Shown here: piece by piece, positions 34,795 through 43,784 of the stretch
Layout of the letters: the number at the start of each line of letters is the position of its first letter
Position numbering within the stretch: position 1 is the first letter of the stretch
From: Oceanospirillaceae bacterium
GTDB taxonomy: Bacteria; Pseudomonadota; Gammaproteobacteria; Pseudomonadales; Litoribrevibacteraceae
Direction: 5' to 3'
Length of the DNA stretch: 64,000 bases
Assembly (NCBI GenBank): GCA_015665455.1
Contig: JADFAD010000009.1
Location: forward strand, 1 to 64,000
Notes under the pieces: generated by a model
Seen by the model: the letters and a program-made list of their open reading frames with translations, nothing else
Told to the model about the DNA's origin: nothing
Database searches by the model: none
Translations under genes and position numbers: made by a program

Positions 34795-35658
34795 TCAAAA
34801 AGCCGCTTGCAATGACAGGTACCCGCCTTTCTGATCCTTTAGACCGCCAATGCTACCTAGATCCAGCGCTGCTGCCGTAATAGAAATAGATTTTGAAGGA
34901 AAGTAGGCCACAAACGAATCTATCCAATCGTCTTCTTCTATTGCAGAAAGATTATTGGGTTTTTGTCTGTATTCAGCGCCAACAACCCACTGACGGTTCA
35001 GAAACAAGCCAACAGAAGACTCAAACAGCCATTGATAGTCATCATCCTTGTCGCCACCAAACCCCAATAAGCCTAATTGATTTGCCTTGCTGTACCTAAC
35101 GATTGTGTTCACCACAAAATTTCGATGGAATGGACCGTCCAACCAAGCTTTAGTTGCCGCCAGATAATAATCCGTTCCGTGACTGTTTCTAGCGCCCAAC
35201 GCATCAATGTCTTTTGAGTTAAGGTTCCGTTTATGTTGGACGCCTAAAGATACTTGCGGCCAAGGGCTATAAATCAAATCACCAGTGACTCGCACTTTCA
35301 TACCAAATACATTCTGCGAAAACGTATCACCGGAGTCTTTCACTTTGAAATCTTGTCGAGCAAACGACAGTTCCACCCTGTCTTTATAACCGTGAGCGGC
35401 GCCATAAGAGAACATCGTAAAGTCATCAACTTTTACATAACTACCGAACGCCGTCGAACTTTGCTCATCCCGTGTGGCATACCCCGTAATCGTAGCCCAA
35501 GGCACTAACCCGCCGCCCGCACTGCCTTCGACTTGAGTCACACCAGAAGTGCCAATAAACTTGCCACCGGCTGAGACATGAAAAGCCGATAAGCATCCAA
35601 TAAGAACGATTAACCATGGGTAAAAGGTCGAAGACAAAGCGCTCAAATGGTTAGTCAT
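34795..35658 (-). CDS. DUF3034 family exported protein
   Basis: About 287 residues. A signal-like N-terminus (PWLIVLIGCLSAFHVSA) precedes GGKFIGTSGVTQVEGSAGGGLVPW, the opening that marks DUF3034, followed by beta-strand repeats ending in TAAALDLGSIGGLKDQKGGYLSLQAAF, with a terminal Phe. It looks like an outer-membrane barrel. The start at 35658 is preferred because it gives a compact signal peptide; a GTG at 35703, next to a run of nine G, could extend it. Confidence 0.82.
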   Translation of the reverse strand: MTNHLSALSSTFYPWLIVLIGCLSAFHVSAGGKFIGTSGVTQVEGSAGGGLVPWATITGYATRDEQSSTAFGSYVKVDDFTMFSYGAAHGYKDRVELSFARQDFKVKDSGDTFSQNVFGMKVRVTGDLIYSPWPQVSLGVQHKRNLNSKDIDALGARNSHGTDYYLAATKAWLDGPFHRNFVVNTIVRYSKANQLGLLGFGGDKDDDYQWLFESSVGLFLNRQWVVGAEYRQKPNNLSAIEEDDWIDSFVAYFPSKSISITAAALDLGSIGGLKDQKGGYLSLQAAF

Positions 35659-35702
35659 TGAAAACGCATTCCGCTCGTTCGTCCTCTTTAAAACCTTCAC
35701 CA

Positions 35703-35711
35703 CCCCCCCCC
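35703..35711. repeat. Nine-base C/G homopolymer between two operon genes
   Basis: Nine consecutive C (nine G on the coding strand) fill much of the short gap between the GGDEF/EAL stop and the DUF3034 coding sequence, next to a possible GTG start. Such tracts slip during replication in other bacteria; a change here would alter spacing near the ribosome site. Confidence 0.5.
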
Positions 35712-35735
35712 TTATACAAGCGTTTAAACAAGCAC

Positions 35736-38096
35736 TTAAACGACAACGTCTTTGTATTCATTTAAGACATCGTAATCTTTAAACCATTTAACAAAGTCGG
35801 ACGAGGATTGAGGTTTACAGATATAATAGCCTTGTAATTTATCGCAACCATACTCTTCAAGAATGGCCCAAGACGCTCGATTTTCAACGCCTTCCGCGAC
35901 GATGGTCAAACCTAAATTATGACCCATTTCGATGGTAGACCGAACAATGGCTTGATCGTCTTTATTTTGGTCCAGCTTAAGCACGAACGACATATCTATT
36001 TTCAACTCATCTACGGGCATGCTGGTCAACTGACTCAGAGACGAATAACCCGTACCATAATCATCAATCGCTAACTTAATGCCTGAAGATTTAAAACGAT
36101 GGAGGACATTAAGCGCTTGTTCTGGGTCTTCCATAACGGCACTTTCGGTCACTTCAAGAATTAACTCGTTAGAAGACAGATCAAACTCAGTTAATAAGTC
36201 GTTTACGTAATTAGGTAAATCGTCGTGCGATAAATCATAAGCGGAAAGGTTGACCGCCATCGCCAGTTCAACGCCTTGAGCTTTCCAAGCTTTGGCTTCT
36301 CTTAAAACAGTTCTAAGCACCCAGCGCGTTAATGCAGGCATTAAACCTGATTGTTCAGCCAACCCAATGAACTCTTCGGGTGAAATAAACCCAAGTTCTT
36401 TATGGAACCAACGAATCAGCGCTTCTACCTGAGTCACTCTTTTCTCATGTAGATCCACCTTTGGTTGGAAGTACATAACCAAGTGATCTTGTTCTATGGC
36501 TTGTTTTAAATCATTGATCAGTCTAATTTGGGTTAAATACTTTTCATCCGAACCGACTTCATAAAAAACAACGTCCTGCTTTTTATGCTTGGCTTCATTC
36601 AGCGCAATATCTGCGCGTCGCAGCAGTTGATCCGTTCTAGTGCCGTGCAATGGATAAATCACAACCCCTGCGCACACCGATATTGGTATATCAAGTTCAC
36701 CAATCTGATAACTCGTATTTAATTCAGCCAACAGTTTATCGATCACTGACGACAGCTCTGCTTCTGAAGCGTCTTTTATGAACAATAAGAACTCATCGCC
36801 ACCCAAACGGCTCGGACAGCAATCAACATTTGCAACATTCCTCAATCTATTTGCAAATGCCTTTAAAAGTTCGTCCCCGGTCTGATAACCGAAGGTGTCA
36901 TTAACCTGCTTAAATCGATTTATATTTATACTCATCACTGAAAAGCATTTGTCACTGTGATCGTACTCTTTAAGCAACTTCGTAATTTCTTCAGTAACTA
37001 AAATGCGGTTGGATAAACCCGTTAAAGTATCGTGATAAACCTGATAAAGAATTTTCTCTTCTCGATCTGCAATGCCCTTCTGCATCACATTAAAGCTACT
37101 GGCCAGTGTGCCGATTTCGTCTTTCGATGTGCGATCTAATGGAATGTCTTCACTGTAATCACCACCACTGATACGCTTTGCTGCTGTCACTAAGGCATTA
37201 ATTGGCTGCGTAACATTGCGAGCAATAAAGTAAGCACTGATAACCGATAAGATAAGCGCCAACGTTGATATAAATAACATCTGGATTTTTAAAGGAGAAA
37301 AACTCGCAAGGGCTTCATTTAAAGACGTTCTTAGAACTGCACTGACCTGATACTCCGAGGTGTTGACTAGCGGTGTAAGCAGGGCTAAATAATCATTATC
37401 ATTCAGCTCCATTCTCTGCCATTCACCACTCTCCATCGTCATAGATGGCGCATCGTCCATACGATTTTCCGGCATAGTCGTGATCGTAAAACTCTTTTGA
37501 TCCCTGCCTTCCCCATTGAATGACACTTCAAGGCTGGTTAAATCTTTCAATTGATTTGCTAACTTCTGATCCAACAAAAAACCAATACTCGCCCACGCCA
37601 CAGGTACAGGGGCATTCACTTGCAACATCACCATTTGGTATGCACGACCATCCAGCATGACAATGGTCATCAACCCGCCGTCCTGTTGTGCTTTTGGTAA
37701 TAAATCAATAAAAGGGAATGCCTGTCTGCGTTGAGTTTCTTCATCAGTACTCGCAATTAACTGACCGTCCAGTGAAGCCAGCATCATTAAATCGGCATTG
37801 ATTCGAGCACCGTGGTTTTCCAATACCGATAAAATTGTGTCTTTATCGCCAGCCGATACCGCACCTTTAAAACCAAAGTCAGCGGTCAATACTTCAGCAG
37901 AATCAAATAACTGACTGCCTCGAATATCCATGAGTCGCTCGAATACTCGTCGACCAACGTTCAACTGCTCTTGTGCCTGACGTTCCACACTGTTGTTGGT
38001 GGCCAACAAAACGGCAGAAATAGTGGTTACCGAGGAGACGATAATTAAACCAAGGAAAAGTAATAGAATCTTATTTCGTAAACTAACGTTCATCAT
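35736..38096 (-). CDS. GGDEF/EAL c-di-GMP protein with periplasmic sensor and HAMP
   Basis: A 786-residue membrane protein. A first helix lies at about residues 10-30, a Cache-like periplasmic domain spans about 35-270, a second helix lies near 275-295, then HAMP, GGDEF (about 360-515) and EAL (about 525-775). The cyclase active site is intact (SRLGGDEF) but the RxxD inhibitory site is missing (N and C at its two positions). The EAL signature EALIRW and DDYGTGYSSLS are intact. It may therefore make and degrade c-di-GMP under one sensor. It overlaps the cupredoxin-like gene upstream by 14 bases. Confidence 0.93.
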   Translation of the reverse strand: MMNVSLRNKILLLFLGLIIVSSVTTISAVLLATNNSVERQAQEQLNVGRRVFERLMDIRGSQLFDSAEVLTADFGFKGAVSAGDKDTILSVLENHGARINADLMMLASLDGQLIASTDEETQRRQAFPFIDLLPKAQQDGGLMTIVMLDGRAYQMVMLQVNAPVPVAWASIGFLLDQKLANQLKDLTSLEVSFNGEGRDQKSFTITTMPENRMDDAPSMTMESGEWQRMELNDNDYLALLTPLVNTSEYQVSAVLRTSLNEALASFSPLKIQMLFISTLALILSVISAYFIARNVTQPINALVTAAKRISGGDYSEDIPLDRTSKDEIGTLASSFNVMQKGIADREEKILYQVYHDTLTGLSNRILVTEEITKLLKEYDHSDKCFSVMSININRFKQVNDTFGYQTGDELLKAFANRLRNVANVDCCPSRLGGDEFLLFIKDASEAELSSVIDKLLAELNTSYQIGELDIPISVCAGVVIYPLHGTRTDQLLRRADIALNEAKHKKQDVVFYEVGSDEKYLTQIRLINDLKQAIEQDHLVMYFQPKVDLHEKRVTQVEALIRWFHKELGFISPEEFIGLAEQSGLMPALTRWVLRTVLREAKAWKAQGVELAMAVNLSAYDLSHDDLPNYVNDLLTEFDLSSNELILEVTESAVMEDPEQALNVLHRFKSSGIKLAIDDYGTGYSSLSQLTSMPVDELKIDMSFVLKLDQNKDDQAIVRSTIEMGHNLGLTIVAEGVENRASWAILEEYGCDKLQGYYICKPQSSSDFVKWFKDYDVLNEYKDVVV

Positions 38097-38733
38097 CGTA
38101 GTATTTTCTAAATTTGTTTTTGAATTTTCTAACGGGTTTAGGTGGGGTTAAATCAAGTGATACCTTATAGCTTCCATCACTTTGGGCGTCGTTAAGCTCA
38201 ACATACATAGGTTGAGTTAAGCCTTTAACCCAAGGGTGCCACACCGCAACTTTGGTACTCTCTCCCTCAAAGTTAACGGTGCCTGAATCCGTGGTGACCG
38301 TGAAATCAGGCCAAGGAGACACAAAGATATAGCCGATCATGGAGTCATGAATATTACAGCCTAAAACCACAAGCCCTTCATCCTCAAACGTCAAAGGCAT
38401 TCGAGGGACACCCTTATAGAGTTTTATTTCAAATCGCTTAGGCTCTGAAAAAGAATATACATGGTGACGAATGTTATCGCTGTTCGGAAAAACGATGTCT
38501 CTTCCCTTCTCAACCGCCAAAACCCTTGGTACAAACATTCGATCTATTTGATCCATAACAGCGGGATCGGAGTTTACTTGTGAGATTTCTCCGTTTGGAA
38601 CCGCCACCACTGCATTTTTTACAGGTTTATCGTTTTGATCAACAATATGAATTTCAAACGCAAACGCCGGAATAGGAAGAATGAACGCAAAGAGTGATTT
38701 ACGAATCACTTTAGATAATTTGACAAGCAACAA
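38083..38733 (-). CDS. Exported cupredoxin-like (methylamine-utilization-type) protein
   Basis: A 216-residue protein with an N-terminal signal segment (SLFAFILPIPAFAFEI) and a plastocyanin-like domain: FPNSDNIRHHVYSFSE carries the His ligand region and LVVLGCNIHDSMIGYIFV the Cys, His and Met. It resembles the other cupredoxin-like protein in this window (GCNIHSSM). It is the first gene of a minus-strand operon with the GGDEF/EAL gene, which it overlaps. Confidence 0.82.
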   Translation of the reverse strand: MLLVKLSKVIRKSLFAFILPIPAFAFEIHIVDQNDKPVKNAVVAVPNGEISQVNSDPAVMDQIDRMFVPRVLAVEKGRDIVFPNSDNIRHHVYSFSEPKRFEIKLYKGVPRMPLTFEDEGLVVLGCNIHDSMIGYIFVSPWPDFTVTTDSGTVNFEGESTKVAVWHPWVKGLTQPMYVELNDAQSDGSYKVSLDLTPPKPVRKFKNKFRKYYDDER

Positions 38734-38877
38734 AGCAAGCCCTCAAACATGTTTAATTTAAAGAATTTAATTTAAAAAGGTTCAAAGGCAGTATAGGAAG
38801 AAATTTGATAATTTGCAGAAAAATCATGCAATTAAATGTAAACAATTAAAAACTAACACCATAATTATTCAGTGCTA

Positions 38878-39714
38878 TTACCCAGCTCTTCCCATGCAAT
38901 ACGCTTGAGTGATGGGATGACTCGATTGATCAAAAATAGCTTCTGTATGATTACACTCAACCACATAGCCACTGTTATTTTCGACCCAACAGACAGCAAC
39001 CTGATCCGCTATTCTTCTTGCTTGAGACAGGTTGTGAGTCACCATTATCATCGTAATTGACGTTTTCAATTCTTGAATCAAGTCTTCTATCTTTTCAGTT
39101 GAGATAGGATCAAGGGCACTGCACGGCTCATCTAACAATAAGACACTTGGCTCCAAAGCTAATGCTCGCGCGATGCACAAGCGTTGCTGCTGACCGCCAG
39201 AGAGACGTAGAGCATTGGTGTTCAACCGATCTTTGGTTTCCTCCCAAAGCCCTGTCTGGCGTAATACCTTCTCCAATTGATGTTCACGATCACGTGCTGA
39301 TTTCATGCCGTGATCTTTCAAAGGAAAACAAATATTCTCCCGAATAGACAAAGGAAATGGGTTGGGTTGCTGGAAAACCATTCCCACTTTTTTTCTCAGT
39401 TTATCAACTCGATAGGCGGGTGAAAGGACGTTCTCACCATCTAAAAGAATTTCACCTTCTACCTGACAACCTTTGATGTTCTCCGTCATTCGATTGATGC
39501 TGGCAAGCAGACTACTCTTACCACACCCCGAAGGGCCAACTAATGCAAGAATCTCGTTAGAAAAGGCTTCCAGGCTTGCCCCCTTCAGTGCTTGGTATTG
39601 GCCATAATTCACTGAAAGTTGATTAATCCTCAAGGAAGGTGATTCAGAAACCTCAAAGGTGTTTTGTGGTTCAATGTTGCCTTTTATACGAGACAAAAAA
39701 CGTTTAATTGCCAT
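38878..39714 (-). CDS. pstB: Phosphate ABC transporter ATP-binding protein PstB
   Basis: A 278-residue ATPase. Walker A is GPSGCGKSS, Q-loop QQPNPFPLSI, signature LSGGQQQRLCIARAL, Walker B LLLDEPCSALDP and H-loop VTHNLSQA. The ATG at 39714 follows GAGG; the upstream frame at 39732 would use a TTG. It energises the PstCA channel. phoU and phoBR are absent from the window. Confidence 0.95.
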   Translation of the reverse strand: MAIKRFLSRIKGNIEPQNTFEVSESPSLRINQLSVNYGQYQALKGASLEAFSNEILALVGPSGCGKSSLLASINRMTENIKGCQVEGEILLDGENVLSPAYRVDKLRKKVGMVFQQPNPFPLSIRENICFPLKDHGMKSARDREHQLEKVLRQTGLWEETKDRLNTNALRLSGGQQQRLCIARALALEPSVLLLDEPCSALDPISTEKIEDLIQELKTSITMIMVTHNLSQARRIADQVAVCWVENNSGYVVECNHTEAIFDQSSHPITQAYCMGRAG

Positions 39715-39716
39715 AG

Positions 39717-40550
39717 TTACCTCGGTAGCCAACGTTTACTTAAATAACGTGCCAGACCATTAATCAAAATAAGAAACATCACTAAAATAATGGCCGTTGC
39801 TGCCGCAGGCTTGGTCCCACCGGCAACGTTCATGGCCAAATCGTAGATATGCACTGAAAGCGCACGTCCCGAATCCAACAGAGATTCGGGCTGTCTTGTC
39901 ACATAACCCGCCGTGAAAATCAGTACCGCTGTTTCTGCTAATGCCCTGCCCGTCGCAACAATTGTCGCTGCTGCAATACCTGTTGCCGAACTGGGCAACA
40001 ATATCTTAAAAATGAACCCCACATGCGTAAGGTTCAGTGCTTCTGCCGCTTGACGATAACTTGAAGGACTGTGGCGTAAAGACTGCTCCGTTAATCGGAC
40101 AAACAAAGGCAAAGCCATACAGGCCAACGTTAAGCCACCAGACAATATCGAAAAGCCGAATCCTAAAACTTGTGCAAAAAAAACATAACCAAACAAACCA
40201 AAGATGATCGAAGGCACCCCGCTCAAAATATCCAAAACCAAACTAATTCGTTTACCACTCGCACTGCTTTCCTCAACGGATTCACTTAAATAAAGTGCGC
40301 AAGTTATGCCCAAGGGAATCACAACAGAAAGACAAACGAAGAGAATCAACCCTGTGGAGATAATCAGGGGGCCAATACCTCCTGCTCTTCCGGAGTTTCG
40401 GGGTTCAGACACTAGAAATTCTAGACTCAGAGTGGAAAAGCCATTAATCATTAGATCATAAGCCATCATCACAGGGATAATGAGCACGACGGAAGCGGTT
40501 AACCAAAGCACCCCTTTCATCACGAGTTCAAGTCGGTGAGCACTAAGCAT
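39717..40550 (-). CDS. pstA: Phosphate ABC transporter permease PstA
   Basis: A 277-residue inner-membrane protein with six hydrophobic segments. It contains the conserved GIGPLIISTGLILFV and SGVPSIIFGLFGYVFF segments, an EALNLTHVGFIFKILLPSS EAA-type loop, and a final FVALN-like helix. It overlaps pstC by 8 bases and ends 2 bases before the pstB start. Confidence 0.93.
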   Translation of the reverse strand: MLSAHRLELVMKGVLWLTASVVLIIPVMMAYDLMINGFSTLSLEFLVSEPRNSGRAGGIGPLIISTGLILFVCLSVVIPLGITCALYLSESVEESSASGKRISLVLDILSGVPSIIFGLFGYVFFAQVLGFGFSILSGGLTLACMALPLFVRLTEQSLRHSPSSYRQAAEALNLTHVGFIFKILLPSSATGIAAATIVATGRALAETAVLIFTAGYVTRQPESLLDSGRALSVHIYDLAMNVAGGTKPAAATAIILVMFLILINGLARYLSKRWLPR

Positions 40551-41385
40551 ATTGCTTCCTTTTGACTGACGCCCCGACCATAACGATAAGCACCGTCATC
40601 AAAAATAAAATAAGCCCACTCACAAACAACGCGTTTACGTGAAAATCCGTTGCGTAAGACATTTCTAATGCGATGTTCGCGGTTAGTGTTCGTGTAGGTT
40701 CAAATAAACTACTGGGGACTTGGACGATGTTTCCGCATACCATCAACACCGCCATGGTTTCCCCCAATGCACGCCCTGTTTGAAGGGTAACCCCAGAAAA
40801 AATACTCGGTAATGAATGGGGAAGAACGATTCGCCAAATTTTACTCCAACGCTGTAACGCCAGTGCATCTGCTGCAACCAACCATTTCTGTGGTGTTTGT
40901 TCAAATGCAGTATCAACCGTTAATACCACCAAAGGTAAAACCATGATGGCCAATACAATAATGCCCGCTAAAACGCTTGCGCCTGGTGGCGCAAACGTAC
41001 TGATCCACGGAACGAGGACAATTAGCCCCCAAAACCCATACACAACAGAAGGAACACCAGAAAGAAGCTCCATCAACCCTCTGTACACGGAAGCAAGCCA
41101 CTTAGGCGCGTAATACCGACCGAAGATTGCAAGCATGACCCCCAATGGCCCCGCCACTAACACAGCCCCAAAAGCAATCACCAAAGAACCCGCTAACATA
41201 GGCAATACGTTGAAATCCCCCTCTGACGGGTGCCAGCCTGAATCGTTCCATAAAGATGACACACCCATCGCTTCAAATAAGGGAAGACTTTTAGCGACCA
41301 TGAAACAGCCGATAAGGAATAGAATGCCAACGGTTATCCATGCGCCCGCATTTAATGTGCTTGAAAGTGTTTTACTTGTTCGCAT
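40543..41385 (-). CDS. pstC: Phosphate ABC transporter permease PstC
   Basis: A 280-residue permease, somewhat short for PstC. It has six hydrophobic segments, the SGVPSVVYGFWGLIVLVPW motif and a cytoplasmic DALALQRWSKIWRIVLPHSLPSIFSG loop region. It overlaps pstS by 14 bases and pstA by 8, so the transporter is translated as a block. Confidence 0.93.
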   Translation of the reverse strand: MRTSKTLSSTLNAGAWITVGILFLIGCFMVAKSLPLFEAMGVSSLWNDSGWHPSEGDFNVLPMLAGSLVIAFGAVLVAGPLGVMLAIFGRYYAPKWLASVYRGLMELLSGVPSVVYGFWGLIVLVPWISTFAPPGASVLAGIIVLAIMVLPLVVLTVDTAFEQTPQKWLVAADALALQRWSKIWRIVLPHSLPSIFSGVTLQTGRALGETMAVLMVCGNIVQVPSSLFEPTRTLTANIALEMSYATDFHVNALFVSGLILFLMTVLIVMVGASVKRKQYA

Positions 41386-42193
41386 TGGCAGCTATAAAGA
41401 ATTGCTCTTGAACTAAGTCACCCACATCCTGAGACTGGGCATATTCGATAAATCGTTTTGCCAAAGGAGTAGAGTTTTCAGTCGTTACTAAATTAAGGGG
41501 CCGAGCAATTGGAAATACACCCAATTCAACATTTTTCAACGTTGCTTGAACGCCATCAACGGGGAGAAGTTTGATTGATGCGCCGTTTTCAGCCTCATAG
41601 GCAGCGGCTCCAATGGATACATAGCCAATGGCAAGCGGATTACCCTCGACTGTTTTTAAACCTTGCTGATTATCTCCAATAATAATGTCTGCGTTTACTT
41701 CGCTGTTTTTCAATCCGAAATGCTTTAAGAATAATTCAAGTGTGGAGCGCCCTTCCGCTTTGTTTACGACCACAATGGGTGAATCAACGCCACCTAGGTC
41801 TTTCCAGTTTTTAATTTTCCCAGTATAAACATCAACGATATGATTTTTACTTAATGACTGAACGGGATTATCTTTATGAAGGATTAAAGTAATACCATCC
41901 CATGCGATGGTATTTGTTCTGAGGTCTGCTTCAGATACTTTTAAGCCTCTAGACACCATGCCAACATCAGCTAATCCTTTTCGTGCGTCATTCACTCCCC
42001 GAGAAGACCCTCCCGTTTGTACATCAATACGAACATCTGGGTTTAATGCTTCAAAACGTTTGGCAATTTCAGCCACCAATGGCGCCACCGTACTGGACCC
42101 CGTAAGCACCAATTTTTCTGAAGAAGATTGACTGCATCCCGCAAGACTTATAGCAATCATTAACGATGCAATCACAGTGCATATTCTCTTCAT
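41372..42193 (-). CDS. pstS: Phosphate-binding lipoprotein PstS
   Basis: A 273-residue binding protein. The start at 42193 gives MKRICTVIASLMIAISLAGC with a LAGC lipobox; AGGAAG lies upstream. The phosphate contacts TGSSTVAPL and TGGSSRGVNDARKG are visible, and NKAEGRSTLELFLKHF follows. It captures phosphate for PstCAB. It lies upstream of the permease genes with a 14-base overlap. I searched the 245 bases upstream for a Pho box and saw none convincing. Confidence 0.93.
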   Translation of the reverse strand: MKRICTVIASLMIAISLAGCSQSSSEKLVLTGSSTVAPLVAEIAKRFEALNPDVRIDVQTGGSSRGVNDARKGLADVGMVSRGLKVSEADLRTNTIAWDGITLILHKDNPVQSLSKNHIVDVYTGKIKNWKDLGGVDSPIVVVNKAEGRSTLELFLKHFGLKNSEVNADIIIGDNQQGLKTVEGNPLAIGYVSIGAAAYEAENGASIKLLPVDGVQATLKNVELGVFPIARPLNLVTTENSTPLAKRFIEYAQSQDVGDLVQEQFFIAANANK

Positions 42194-42313
42194 AATATTT
42201 GTCTTCCTGAGTATTTCAAAACACATCAACTGAATTGTTATTTGTTGATATTAGTAGCTTTTTAAGACAAAAAGTTCCAAAAACAGAACCACAAAAAAAT
42301 AGAAATACGTTAC

Positions 42314-42327
42314 TGAACTCTAGTTCA
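42314..42327. promoter_or_regulatory. TGAACT-CT-AGTTCA palindrome upstream of pstS
   Basis: TGAACT (42314-42319) and AGTTCA (42322-42327) flank two bases, between pstS and the NRDE gene. It could be an operator for pstS. It does not resemble the PhoB direct-repeat box. Confidence 0.3.
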
Positions 42328-42438
42328 ACTTGCGCCGAATAAAAGAAATTTCATGCACCAGAAATCGCCACCAATGCATAAGAAAGGCTGTATTAGAATT
42401 GCCACTTTAGATCGATAAAACACGACTTACGTTCTGAT

Positions 42439-43209
42439 TTATGCGAGCTCGGATTCAGAAGCGTCTGTATGACTGTATTGTTTATTCTTTTGAATAAAGA
42501 CGTCTACTGGCTTGCCACCCTTACAAGGCGAATTACCTAAATAGGAAAAGGCAATATTACTATTTGATACCGTAATGTGACTGAAGCTTACCGTTTTCGC
42601 ATCGTCTCGATGCATGCAAACAGACTCAAAGCCTTTCGCCGGTTGATGATTAAAATGGAAATCTATCAGTGCATTTGAACTCGGGTTTTCACCTAACTTG
42701 TCGTAATAACCAGCACGCATAGGCGCAACATGATCAAACTTAACAGAGGAAGACGTAATCATAGATCGAGTTAGATTTAATATTTCTAATCGTACTCCAT
42801 TCCACTGAAAACAACGAACGTCAAAAGACGACCGACTTGAGCTCTGCTGTACTGTTTCAAACACCACCAAGGAAAAAGCAGCAAAACACGACAAATCCAA
42901 AGAGGTTAAATGCAAATTAACAGCGGATATATTATTTAAGTGCGACAACGATTTAAGTAGCTGACCTCGACTTTGAAGCACCTTTGTTGGCGTTTTACCC
43001 TGATAAAAATTAAGTAAGCACAAACTCAAGCCATGCTCATTGACTGAGATCCAGCTGCCTTGCCCCACGGGATCAATGGGCATCAGCACATCTGTGTTTT
43101 GAAATTGAAAACATTGAGGCGCCATTGCCTGCTTGCGTGTTCTTTGCTCATCACGATTGAAGAAAACTTCGTACCCCTCAGGGTTAACCTTCCAACTTAA
43201 TGTGCACAC
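42439..43209 (-). CDS. NRDE family protein (TANGO2-like)
   Basis: A 256-residue protein starting MCTLSW, with the name-giving motif FFNRDEQRTRKQA at about residues 16-28. The Cys-2 position resembles N-terminal nucleophile hydrolases. Eukaryotic TANGO2 has a debated role in heme or lipid handling; bacterial members are unassigned. Its start overlaps the end of the DinB-like gene by 13 bases. It is the last gene of the ATP-grasp operon. Confidence 0.82.
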   Translation of the reverse strand: MCTLSWKVNPEGYEVFFNRDEQRTRKQAMAPQCFQFQNTDVLMPIDPVGQGSWISVNEHGLSLCLLNFYQGKTPTKVLQSRGQLLKSLSHLNNISAVNLHLTSLDLSCFAAFSLVVFETVQQSSSRSSFDVRCFQWNGVRLEILNLTRSMITSSSVKFDHVAPMRAGYYDKLGENPSSNALIDFHFNHQPAKGFESVCMHRDDAKTVSFSHITVSNSNIAFSYLGNSPCKGGKPVDVFIQKNKQYSHTDASESELA

Positions 43210-43769
43210 GAGATTTGTTCCTGCTCTCGCATAAACGTGGCCGTCGATGGCGCAACGCCTAACTTTGAGTCAATCTCCATACCGAGTAATTTGGCATGAA
43301 CGACCATTAACGCTAAGTGGTGCGTTAAATGGCTAGAGGCAAAGCACAGTTCTCTACCAAGGCTGGAATTCAACTTAGCAGTTTCTTCCGATGACAGAGA
43401 AACTTCAGTACTGATTTGAAGAGGTTGGTCAAAAGTCGATGGATCCAGTGACTTTAACCACTGTGTCACTTCTTCAAGTTCATCCAATCCTGCCTGAGGG
43501 TCCGTTTCAAGAGGAATCCCTCTTCGGCGTAAATCATAATCAACAAATGTGGGATTTGTTTCTTTCATTAACGCTTGGAAAATATCTAAAATATGTCTTA
43601 AATGTTGACCTATGGAACTCTCAAACAATGGTTTAGAGACTTTGACATACACAGATTCATCAAGCCCTTCAATGAAGCCAGACAACTGATCCAAGATTTC
43701 AACATTTGAATGTATTACTTTCTGCATTAACGATTTACCGTTCCACTCACTTATAATTTTACCGTACAT
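43197..43769 (-). CDS. DinB-like four-helix protein
   Basis: A 190-residue protein with the DinB-type metal-site pattern: SIGQHLRHILDIF and later FASSHLTHHLALMVVHAKLLG supply histidines. DinB-fold proteins include thiol-dependent S-transferases for bacillithiol and mycothiol, so a thiol-linked transfer reaction is possible. AGG precedes the ATG at 43769; an internal Met at 43727 is an alternative. The end overlaps the NRDE gene. Confidence 0.72.
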   Translation of the reverse strand: MYGKIISEWNGKSLMQKVIHSNVEILDQLSGFIEGLDESVYVKVSKPLFESSIGQHLRHILDIFQALMKETNPTFVDYDLRRRGIPLETDPQAGLDELEEVTQWLKSLDPSTFDQPLQISTEVSLSSEETAKLNSSLGRELCFASSHLTHHLALMVVHAKLLGMEIDSKLGVAPSTATFMREQEQISCAH

Positions 43770-43784
43770 TACGGCCTAAACACT

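Noticed and set aside
42194-42438. Pho box upstream of pstS
   Set aside because: The only clear structure is a TGAACT/AGTTCA palindrome; the CTGTCAT-type 7-base direct repeats of PhoB were not seen.
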